Shown in pieces: positions 1 through 9,822 of a stretch of 64,000 nt of DNA (the stretch's first letter is position 1; the number at the start of each line of letters is the position of its first letter). The DNA is from Gliomastix tumulicola (taxonomy: Eukaryota; Ascomycota; Sordariomycetes; Hypocreales; Bionectriaceae). The position numbers and the translations under genes are program-made. The notes beneath the pieces were generated by a model, which was given only the letters and a program-made list of their open reading frames with translations, did no database searches and was not told where the DNA came from. Location of the stretch: positions 2,914,001 to 2,978,000 of the forward strand of contig BCHX01000004.1 of the NCBI GenBank assembly GCA_001599755.1. The letters are read 5' to 3'.

Positions 1-712
1 CACACAGAGAGACGCCTCTTTTTACACCACGAAGAGCAAGCTTGCCCCCTTTCTGCTGCAAGGCTCCACGAATCGCAACGGCTGCTGAAGTCCTTCCTGT
101 TTCTCGAAAGGGCCAGTCCACGACCCCATTCCTCGCACCGCCCCTCTGCTCTGCCTTCTCTTCTCGTCCGCTTCTCATCCGGTCGGCCGTCTGGCAAATC
201 CGTCTTCTCTCCCCCCTCTCAGCGGTGGGACAGGAAAACGATCCTGCTAGAGGCCTGCTAGTCATCGTGCTAGGAGGAAGCTAGAAGCCCTGATTCCCAA
301 GCTGCTAGACCTCTGGGCTCTGGCCCACAGGCAAAGCGCTTTGACCCGTCCGCCCGTCCGTCCGTCCGTCTTCCCCCGATCACGACCGGCTCCGGGCCTG
401 ACGGGGACCCACCTTGAGACTTACACGGTGACGGGACGGCACACCATCACTGCTTGGGCTGGTGTTGATCAGAGTTGACGGGGCGTCCTTTCGGTCCAGA
501 CTTCGCCGGGGGGCGCATTGCATGTGTCACTCAGGCCACCACCTGGTCGTGTCTCTCCTCGTCGACAACCTGGCTTGCTAGCTAGCTAGCTAGCTAGCTA
601 AACCGGCCGGCTGGTGGAGCACGGAAGCTCTGCCAAGTTACTCAAGTCCTCCCCTTCCCTTCCCTGCGGAATCAGGCAAGACCACGGTTGTCTTGCCCAA
701 GCAGTGCCGGCG
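1..712. other. Upstream region of the C2H2 gene, no gene seen
   Basis: No convincing gene lies here; the short open frames lack recognisable domains. The DNA contains a CCGT tetranucleotide run near 352-370 and a perfect (GCTA)6 run at 577-600, about 110 nt before the first ATG of the downstream gene. The region is probably promoter and 5' leader of that gene. Confidence 0.6.
577..600. repeat. (GCTA)6 self-complementary microsatellite
   Basis: Six perfect GCTA units end at base 600. Every unit overlaps an AGCT or CTAG palindrome, so the run can fold on itself on either strand. It sits in the presumed leader or core promoter of the C2H2 gene that starts at 713. Confidence 0.95.
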
Positions 713-2113
713 ATGGTTGACATGACCAATCGGGCGCTCACATACGAGGATAGGCTGCGTGCATGGGACGAGGTCCCGCCCATAGCCAACTTCTTCGAGA
801 TCGCGAAGCATGTGCCAGCTCTACCCTCGCCGTCGCCGTCGCCGTCTCCGAATCATAGCCAGTACGATGCTCTCGTCCGCGCCAAGAAGAACGAGGCCAT
901 GCGCATCATCGACGCCACCAACAACATCAACTATGGATCGATACCTGGGGAGCTGATGCCTCAGCAGCTGGAGCAAGGAGACGAGCTGCTTCTTTACATC
1001 GGCGACTACTTCACCAAGACGGCGCAGATCTGCGGCCAGATGCTTGACGGCGTCCTCAACTGCCAAGACGTTAAAGAGGCGACCGCCAGGGTTCACATCC
1101 GGGCAGAGGAGCATGAACACGACAGCATGACTGGTGTCACCAGGATGGAGACGAAGATCTCAAGGCTCTTGTAAGTTCACGTGGGCGGTGCTTGTTTCCG
1201 CCGCCGCTGCAGCAGAACATTTGTAGTACCCTTGCCACACACAATAGCCCACTGACTAACTTGCCCGTGATCGAAAGGAAAATGCGGGATGTGACAGCCA
1301 ACTTTGCTCGCGACATCCAGGAGATCTGGGAGCCGTCAATACGCAGTGATGAGAACTCTAATCGGCTCGCCCCGTTCCTGGGTAGTACTTATAGAGATCT
1401 AATGAGGATAGGAAGGCTGATCCCTAACGAGAGTCCTGGGCTTGCCCTGCAACCCATGCCACAGGCGCCAGAAGCACCGCCCAAGGAGCTGCAGCAACAG
1501 AAGAAGCCACGAGAGGAGCAGCCCCAGACGCCCCATCCGCCCCAGCCGCCCCAGCAGCCAACAAGACAGATGCGGCCGAGGGCGGCGCAGCCACGGGAGC
1601 CGAAAACGCCCAAGCCAGACCATGGGTCACCCCAGGACGAGGAGTCAGACTCGGACAGCTCCGAGGAAGAAAACGGCGGAGGGGAGGAAGAGGAAGAGGA
1701 CGTGTTTGCCAAGATTGACATGGAAGCGCTGAGGTCTCGAGGCAAAGGCAATCATACCTGCCCCAAGGGGAAGAAGTGCACCAAAGGAGGGATCGACAAG
1801 GACGGCGAGCTCATTGTCTTTGACCGCAACTCTGCGTTTGTGTAAGTGGACTTGACCCCCCCCCATCCCCCATCCCTCATCCCCCATCCCCCCTCCCCCT
1901 ATCATGTTTGCTTCGCTGGCACGTGGGACGTTATGCTCATTCTCGTCTGCCTTGTTTAGACAACACTGTAACAAGCACCGCAAGCCGTACCACTGTGACC
2001 TAGACGGATGCCCAAATCAGCCCAAGAAGCGGAGGTTTGCGCGTAGGGATGGTCTGGAGAGGCACCAGCGGTCGGTTCCGCACCTGACCACACCACTCCA
2101 GACATCCTCATGA
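713..2113 (+). CDS. C2H2 zinc-finger protein, probable nuclear regulator
   Basis: Model: join 713..1170, 1278..1841, 1960..2113, giving 391 residues. Both introns have GTAAGT donors; the first has a GACTAAC branch site before AAAG, the second ends TTTAG. Seen in the protein: an N-terminal region of about 200 residues that matches no family I know, then a proline/glutamine-rich linker, a very acidic Ser/Asp/Glu stretch, and at the C-terminus two atypical C2H2 fingers. Finger 1 is C-x5-C ending HCNKH and is interrupted by intron 2. Finger 2 starts YHCDLDGC and ends DGLERHQRSVPH, a form common in fungal C2H2 proteins. The ATG at 713 is preferred; an in-frame GTG at 614 only adds an unconserved-looking tail. 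DNA binding is inferred from the fingers; the target is unknown. The acidic stretch could be an activation region. Confidence 0.75.
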
Positions 2114-5100
2114 CCAGCCGGGCTAGGGGACAGCAGAAAACTACGTGGCGACGACGGGTAAAAAGCGGTGACCAGGCGTCACGCCTTGGGCTGTGATTGG
2201 TAATTTGGGAATAGGAAACGCAAGGAAAGCGACGGATTCATGACATGATCAAAGGCAAGGAATACTGGGAACAAGGGTCTTCGGTCTTGGGACTTGGGGG
2301 AAACGAAATACTATAGTTGTGAGCCATGTGTGCATACACGGAGCATGGTGGGGAAGGCCTTGGACGGCCATTATAGCGTTTGGGACGCAGGTCATCGGAC
2401 CGAAATCGCGAAAATGATATCAATTTCACATAGAGGGAGTAGTAAAGAATACATCCATATTACGGCGGGTCGCGTGATGGACAGCAGCAGCAGAGGCAGA
2501 AGAAGCAGAAGCATCCTGGCGGGCAGATGCACCCTTACACTGTTACACTGCAACCCTCCTTTGTTCTAGAGGAGTCGTTTTGACATCATCATCTCGAGAG
2601 TTGAGACCTGACACGCAGCTAGGCCTGCAGCAGAAGTCCCTGGCAAGGCACACCGGTGCAGATTCGAGAAGGTCCCGCACTCTTGGCTCATGTCGTTCGA
2701 TAGTGGTCCGCATGATTGGGCGTCGTCATTCCCCTCGTTAACCACGACTCAAAGGCTCTCACCGGTTTTTCTCGACCCTCAACGATTTGTAGCCCCGTGA
2801 CAGGAGCCAGCAAATGGCAATAATCCACGTCGACTTGTGTGCGAGTGACAGTCGCCCAACAACCAACCAAGCCCCCAACCGAAGCCGAGTCATCCGCGCA
2901 CATGGCGGTGCTTTTTCGCATTGTCGTATCATTGTCTGGCCTCACCGCCATCGTAGCGCTGCCCAGATCGGGTTGAAGAAGGAGAAGAGGGGTAACAGAG
3001 TGCTGCAGGAGGTGCAGGAGGTGACAGGGTGTGTAAGACAGGCCCAACCCGTGTCCTCTGGTCCCTATTGCTGGCAGGTAACGGTCCATGAACGACGGCC
3101 CAGGCGCATGCAGCCGAATACTGGCACAGGAGGTTCAGGAGCCGGCCCGTTACAAAAAGCAATTCATTTAGTGATACGTACGTGTTCCAATGAGATTCAG
3201 AGACGGTAATTGGCATCGGCCGCACGGCTGTACGGAACAGAGATGCCACTCAGTTGCAATCAAAGATGGCTCTCTTCTCAGTGGTTCCGGATGCTGGCGA
3301 GGCCGTTGCAGTACCAAGACCAACTTTCTGACGTATCCCCTTGGAAGCATATTCAGACAGGGTCAAGGTCGAGAGTCTTGGGTGGCACGCCGCACATGCA
3401 AACGAATGCGCTGTCCCACAACCACTGCAACACACTCGGCTAGGCATCAGAACACGGCCAATGGCGTTGTGGTTACCCTAACCATCCAAGGTAAAGTCAG
3501 GAGGAGGTTATCGTCAGGACAGCAAACACTAAGTGCAGGACGGACATGACGGTGCTGGAGGAGGGAGGGGGCAGAGGCACATGTAACGCGCCAAGACGAC
3601 CCTCGGCCACCGATGCCAACACTGGACATGAAATTGATTGGCACTGGGTCGACATTGGCATACATCTTACATCTTCATCTACATCACGATGATCTCGTCA
3701 AGCGAGTCTGTGCTGGCTACCTCGCCGAAAAGCGACATGACGCACCGTCGTCATCGTCCAGTGCAACTCCATCAGGCCTCTGTAGTCGCCTCTCCTCAAT
3801 CCGTCTCTCCGTCTCCAGCTCCAGGCCCCCCGGCATCTCCATTCTCCACAGTGTGCACCCGCATCAGCCCACTTCCTCGAGTCCAAGCACTGCTAGCAGC
3901 CGCTACAAGTGTTAGCCTACCCCCTAGACTGCCCCAGGTGTTAGTGGCCCGCTGCCCCCCCCGCCATCATTGAGCAGAGAATCAATGGCACCTCATACCA
4001 CTGTGTGGTCGAATCCTAGACGTCCAAAGCTGTGCACGTGTCTATTGCTCTGTGCGGGCAATGAGGGGGAGCGGGACATTCCTACGCCATCCACTGGATA
4101 TGGCCAGGTGCTCGGGTGAGGACGACATGGCAAGGACCTGGAGCCCAAGGCATGATGGGGACGGTTCCAGGTCACCTCAGTGGGGGGATCACTGTCGTGC
4201 CTCTGAAAGGCAGCCGGAAAGCCCGCACTGTAGGTACTACTAGTACTTACTTACCTGGGTACTCGAGTCGGTTCATTCCATCGAGTCCAGCGACTCCAGT
4301 CCGCCGTCGTACCCCAGCGTTTGCTCCATGCACCTAGACTGCTTCGACTCTCGGGCAATTTCTAAATTATCTAGACTTGTTGTCTCATGCAAGGGAGAGA
4401 GAGGAATGCCGACAAGGAGCGCACCCGGCGGGACTGGGCTCGGACCAGTTCATGACACTCGGTTGCACCCCGTGGTGACACTCTTGTCCCTCGAGATTAA
4501 TTTGTGACATGGAGCCGCCATTGGGCGTGCGAGACCCAGCAGAGATCGCTCTGCCCGGGTTGCAACAGCCAGATCATCCCCGTTCCATGCACGCTAAGTC
4601 GTACTGTACAAGGCAGCCAGCTTCTGATAACGTTCTTGGTGCGTATCTAGTGCGCAAATGTGTGCCTATTTTTGGCTGAGAACAGCTGATTTCCTGGCTT
4701 TATCACCGCGAGGTACATACTCTGTAGGTCGGCAAGGAAGGCACCAAGGATACCTGGCCTACCTATCGCCAAGGTCGAGACCTACCTACTGCTACTCTTA
4801 CCAAGCCAACCTTCCCGACCTCGGATTGTCATGACTGAAGCTAGCAAGAATGAGGCGTGGTCCTTCCTTCTTCCCCTTGCCATCCTAGTGCAAATGAGAG
4901 AAGGGGGATTTGCTTCCCGTCCCTCGGCCATTGGGCAAGTGCGACCAAGGCAGTCTTGCACTCCAGGCCCAACTTTTACCGCCTCGATGTCGTTCCATCT
5001 CATGGTACAAGCAGGTACCGCCCACCACCTCCCACCCGCTCCTGCCGACAGTTGGCACAGCACAACTGTTGGTCCGACCTGGAGCAAGGGAAGGAGCCAG

Positions 5101-6285
5101 TGACTTGCCGTTGCTTCTTCAGAGCGGTGAGGCCAGCTCGCTAAAGTACTAGTAATCAGTAATTTTACCCAATCGCTTCATTCCATCCATGGTCGTCAGC
5201 TCGGACTCCCCCCCCCCCCCCTCGTCGTTGCTTCTGCCATTGCATGTCGCAGCGAGGTACCGCTACCTGGCCTGTACAAGTGCAGGGTCAGGGTCATGGA
5301 TTCCGAGGCGCAAATAGCGCTCCTTGTCTCATCTCGTCTCATTCATGTCCTCGTGTTGTTCTCTCTTTCCTACCGCCGACTGAGGATCATCACAGCCCCC
5401 ACTCGCTACCTTAGCACGTACGCTTCGACTTCTGATCTCCTAGCCTTGACGACGATTCTCATGCTCTAGAGACACACCCTTCTTGATTCAGTCCGCTGGC
5501 GCCATCGCCGCCTCTCCGTTTCAAACTCTCGAGTCGTCGTCTTTCCACGGCGGGCTGGGAGTACAGCGTTGTTCTCTCGTCCTATCCCGTCTTGCCTACT
5601 ACGGATAAGGTAGTTTCATTGCGCTATGTCCTGTATCCGGGACGCCTCTATGTCTTACTACCCGAAGTACTTCTCACACCGTCTTACGGTCAAGGCTCTC
5701 GTTGGGAGGTGTGTGTGGTCCGACCTCTGTTGTGTGTTGTTTCACGGATCGACAGTTTCTTTGCTTCTGTTCCTTTCCGTATCCTGGCAACTCGTTGGGG
5801 TCTGGTTATCATGGCCCATGCAGGTTGCTTCAGGCTTCACCACCCCTAGCCTACCTGGTCTACCTTGGGTCAGGTTGAGCTTGCTGATGGGCAGTGGCGC
5901 CAAGGGTGTTGTTGTGACTCTTCTGCATCTCTCTCTACCTATGCTTTTCTTGGCGACCAATCGAGAGGTCGCACGACTCGACTCTCGGTTGCCCGACCTG
6001 CCTCAGCCGACCTTCGTCTCCCTCTTCTCTCCTTTCAGTCTGAGCCAATCCTGGACCCTCCCTTTCCTCTGCTCCCAACTCAACGCCTATAAAAGGTCCA
6101 TGATCCCCCCAACTTTTCCAACCTCTCTCTTCATCTCTAACCAAGAGTTTCCTCAGCTCCCGACAACTTCTCTTACTCTCTACCAAAGTCTACTTGCACC
6201 TAACATTCCCACATCTTACTTATATCTCTCCCTTATATCTCTTCCTAAGCCTCTTGCCTGTCTTCTATAAACGCTCCCGAGTACC
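2114..6285. other. Long intergenic region, promoter at its right end
   Basis: About 4.2 kb without a gene I can support. Several open frames of 60-214 codons occur on both strands, but they overlap each other, lack domains and run through promoter-like DNA. A 13-base C run lies near 5209-5221. The last 200 bases are the pyrimidine-rich leader and TATA element of the amine oxidase gene. A long noncoding transcript cannot be excluded from sequence. Confidence 0.55.
6088..6094 (+). promoter_or_regulatory. TATA box of the amine oxidase gene
   Basis: TATAAAA lies about 190 nt before the ATG at 6286 and is followed by a C/T-rich stretch typical of fungal leaders. This predicts transcription starting near 6118-6130. 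It also places the out-of-frame ATG at 6100 outside the mRNA. Confidence 0.6.
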
Positions 6286-8044
6286 ATGACTCCCAACGGT
6301 AACCAGGACGGCGCTGCCAACAGCCTTCTCAGTGGCATCCCCAACGACACTCCCAACGTCACTCCCAACGACACTCCCAACGTCACCCACAACGTCACCC
6401 ACAACGTCACCCACAACGTCACTCCCGACGTCACTCCCAATCTCACTTCCAACGGCACTTCCAACGGCACTTCCAACCTCTCTTCCAACCTCTCTTCCAA
6501 CGGCTCTTCCAACGGCTCTTCCAACCTCTCGTCCAACCTCTCTTCCAACGGCTCTTCCAACGGCACCCTCAATGACAGTCTCCGCGACATTCTCAAAGAC
6601 TATCTCCGCGCTGCTGCCGAGGGCAGCGAGCTTGATAAGAAGACCATCGTCGTCGGTGCTGGCAACTTTGGTGCTTCCACATCACTCTGGCTCGCAAAGC
6701 TCGGTTTCAAAAACATATTCCTTGTTGACAACACCGACTTTCCCAATCCTCGAGCTGCCTCCCATGACATCAACAAGATCGTGCGAGATGACTATCCTGA
6801 CGTACTCTATATGCGTATGCTCAAGAAAGCCATGCTCTTATGGAGGACAGATCAATTATTGTCCCCTCGGTACCATCAGGTTGGCATGTTGAGAGCCGAC
6901 CCCACGGACTTCAGCGCCAGGAGCTTGGACGCCTATGATGCCGAGGGCGTCAGTCACAATGCCCGCTACCTGTCTGAGGATGAAGTCCGTCGGGACTGGA
7001 ACGGCGCATTTGCCACCACAAACATTGAGGGAGTCGACAGAGTTTTCTACAACCCTGACGTGGGCTTCGCCGAGGCGGACAAGGCACTCGGTGATGTGGT
7101 TCAGGCTGCTATTGATCTCGGCGTCAAGTTCGTCAAGGGCGAAATGACTACGCTGACTTTCGGTGCCGAAGGCAATTGCACCGGCATTCAGCTCAAGGAC
7201 GGACAGGTGCTCCTTGCAGACAAGGTGCTCCTCGCTGCTGGAGCACGGACTGCTGAGCTTCTGGTCCAGAGCGCACCCGACAACAAGGATCTCCACGCCG
7301 GAGACCGACTGCTCGCCACTGGTGCCGTCAGCTTCTACGGTAAGGTCGAAGGAGAGACACACGAGAAGCTTAAGGACATTCCTGTCTTCAAGAATTGCTT
7401 GCCACAAGTGAAAGGTACGTTCTTGCCCCCAATTCAAAACCCTGTCGATTTCAAACTAACACGGAGTCACTTCAGGCGAGGGCATGTCGATTCTACCAGA
7501 TGGTACCATCAAGTTCAACTGCGACTTGTGCTTCACAAACTACACGACCCACCCTCTTACAGGGGAGAGAATGTCCATGGTTCCCAGCAGCGACGAGTTC
7601 AACACGTGGACAGGATCCAAGTTCCTCCCCTACTTCATGTCACGGGCTCGTAGGACCATGAACGGTCTCTACGGCGATGTGGCAAAGAATGTGTCCATTC
7701 TGGGCTACAGGATGTGCTGGTGAGCTCCTGGGACTTCTGTATTCTCCAAGACGTGACGAAACTAACGATCTCGACAAAGGGACGCCTCGACACCCACGCA
7801 TGACTTCCTCATCACCCCACACCCTCATTGCCAGAATCTCTTCATCGCTACGGGCGGCTCTTTCCATGGCTGGAAGTTCTTGCCCGTCATTGGCGAGTAT
7901 GTCGCCGCAATGATGAACGGCACCCTCGCTAGCGAGTACGCCGACCGCTGGGCGTGGGACAAGAACCGCGATTCCCAGGACTCGGCCAATCCCACTTACC
8001 AGGTGATCGGTGACCTGAAGGATCTCACCCAACCAGAAGCTTGA
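6286..8044 (+). CDS. FAD-dependent amine oxidase with N-terminal sequon array
   Basis: Model: join 6286..7414, 7476..7719, 7780..8044, 545 residues. Both introns have CTAAC branch sites. The protein belongs to the DAO flavoenzyme family of sarcosine, fructosyl-amino-acid (amadoriase) and saccharopine oxidases. The dinucleotide-binding GAGNFG is at residues 124-129. The motif RMCWDASTPTHDF contains Cys457, which matches the cysteine that binds FAD covalently in this family, and GGSFHGWKFLPVIG is the usual C-terminal flavin/substrate segment. Family function: oxidation of a secondary or glycated amine, giving hydrogen peroxide. The substrate cannot be read from sequence. Residues 1-115 are extra compared with the usual ~440-residue enzymes and hold a strict four-residue Asn-x-Ser/Thr ladder at 20-98. 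No downstream ATG precedes the FAD motif, so the array should be translated. No signal peptide or SKL tail is visible. Confidence 0.88.
6343..6582 (+). repeat. 20 x 12-nt coding repeat, N-x-S/T sequon ladder
   Basis: Twenty consecutive 12-nt units begin with AAC/AAT (once GAC) and encode Asn at residues 20, 24, 28 and so on to 96, with Asp at 48. Each Asn is followed by x-Ser or x-Thr, so 19 of 20 units are N-glycosylation sequons. The second residue changes in doublets: GG, LL, GG, LL, GG over units 10-19, which is a 48-nt higher-order period. The first eight units carry mostly Val or Asp in that position. Confidence 0.95.
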
Positions 8045-9478
8045 TTTTGCTTTCAAAACCTGGTCCGATAACTTTCGGCATTACTGCGGGTACAGTTGCC
8101 GGGAGAGCCAGGCCAAATATAGAGATGTTAAGCATGACGAGCGGGCTCAGCAGCTTAAGCGGTATGGTCGGGCGTTTCATGGACGATGGGAATGGCAGGC
8201 ATGGGATAGACTTTCTTCTTGCTTCTCTGTTTGGTTCTTTCTCTTGCGTCATCTGTTTTACTGTCACGATTTTGTCTTCTGCTTCTTTTACCTTCTCCTC
8301 TGGTCGTTTTAGATGGTTTCTGTACTTCCGCTCTCTCTTCACAGTCTAGCTCTCCTCTCCTCTTGGCTTCTCTCTCTTGTTCTCTACGAAAATAGGGTCA
8401 GTGTTTCTCTTGGCTTGCCTTGAGCTCTCATGTACGTGCCTTTTTAGACACAGTTTTAGCTGCAAAGCATCAATACACTCATTCATAAATGAAAACCCAT
8501 TGCTTGTTTGCAGATTGAGCATGGTTTGATCTGTCGTGTCTTGCTTGAGGTAATGGCTGGTCGCGGCTATCCAACATCCCGTGAATGTGCAATGCATGCC
8601 TTGTCGAGACACACGGCTGCAGGCAAGGTTGCTACGCTGTCATCTCACACATGCCTCCGTACAATGAGGGGCTGTGGGACATCCTCACCGTTCCCATGCG
8701 ATGCTCTCACCCAAACCATGAACGACACGACTGAGACTCGCGCATGCCCCAAGTCAGATATGTGACAAAACTCGGAGCCACGTAACCCAGTGACTCCCGG
8801 AAATGTGCCTTGTTGGTAAAAGCAAACACCGAGTTTGATTCAAAGAGTGTCATCGATGCATAATGCTGCAAATGGGAAGAGTCAGGGTTCAGGCATCTTG
8901 TTTCGCATTTCGGTACACCCCTCCTCCACTCGTATTTCCCTGGCAGGGCTGCTCGCCTCACTTTTTTCATCTTTTCTTTTTTTTTCCCACGTTCCTTCTC
9001 ATAAGCTCTTTCCCTTCCCCTGTCCAAGTGGCGCACATAGCGGGGGAGTCCGGTCTTGTCTGTACGCCCAGTTTCTAAGGGTTTCGAAGGGGGCTGGGGC
9101 CGTCGATCACGGTCGACACTCGTCGATGGTTGGCTGCTTCGACTAGCGTAATGGCTTCTTGCACCCAAGATCCCCCAAAGATCCCAAATCTCGAATGGAT
9201 GACTTCGTCCAGGTGAATCTCTTGGGCCCAGCCCCGAGTCCAGTGCCTACCGCTAGCATGTATCAGGCAAGCTTGGATAGCCCGTCGAGAGCTGAGCAGA
9301 AACCTGCTGGGACAAGGGATTGGGCCGTCCGTGGGCTTGGGCGCTCCGGCGGCCGTGCGCAGCGTGCGCGCGCGCGCTTGTCCCGCTAGGAGGGCTTTTG
9401 ACTTGCGTGCTCGTTTCCCAGTTGTGCAAAGAATCTTTGGGTCCCGGCGGTGTCTTGGCTTCCCAATGCCACGGCATA

Positions 9479-9497
9479 GGGAGGGAGGGAGGGAGGG
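9479..9497 (+). repeat. Five-tract GGGA run, G-quadruplex candidate
   Basis: Five GGG tracts separated by single A residues fit the canonical four-tract G-quadruplex rule with one-base loops. It lies in intergenic DNA, far from any supported start codon. Confidence 0.7.
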
Positions 9498-9774
9498 TGA
9501 GCGAAAAGCGAAGGCATGCTAATACCTTGTTGCCTGTCTTTGGGGGAGGGTCATGGAGACGTCATCATTGGCAATGTGACGATCTCCGGGTCCAGACTGG
9601 CCTCCCCTCTTCGCAACAAGATCCTTGTTCCCAGTGGGAAAGGCAAAAAAGCAACGACGACGACGACGACGGCCTCCTCTTCCTTGCCGTCCGGGACACG
9701 GGGGTTTGGAAAATGGACCAGGGAAGCTTGTCACGGGTGCCCGGATGTGTTGGGGGCTTCACCTGGATGACCAA

Positions 9775-9822
9775 GCAAGTACACATGCAAGTACACATGC
9801 AAGTACACATGCAAGTACACAT
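9775..9822. repeat. Four tandem copies of a 12-nt unit
   Basis: The unit GCAAGTACACAT is repeated four times without mismatch, followed by a partial copy to 9827. It is a short minisatellite in intergenic DNA with no adjacent gene I can support. Confidence 0.95.

Noticed and set aside
4005..4020. Sequence near TGGTCGAATCC resembling a tRNA B box
   Set aside because: There is no matching A box, acceptor stem or anticodon arm around it.
5626..6270. 214-codon open frame just before the amine oxidase
   Set aside because: It runs through the TATA box and pyrimidine-rich leader of that gene and has no recognisable domain.
6216..6596. 126-codon Leu/Glu-repeat frame on the minus strand
   Set aside because: It is the reverse complement of the 12-nt sequon array and has no independent support.
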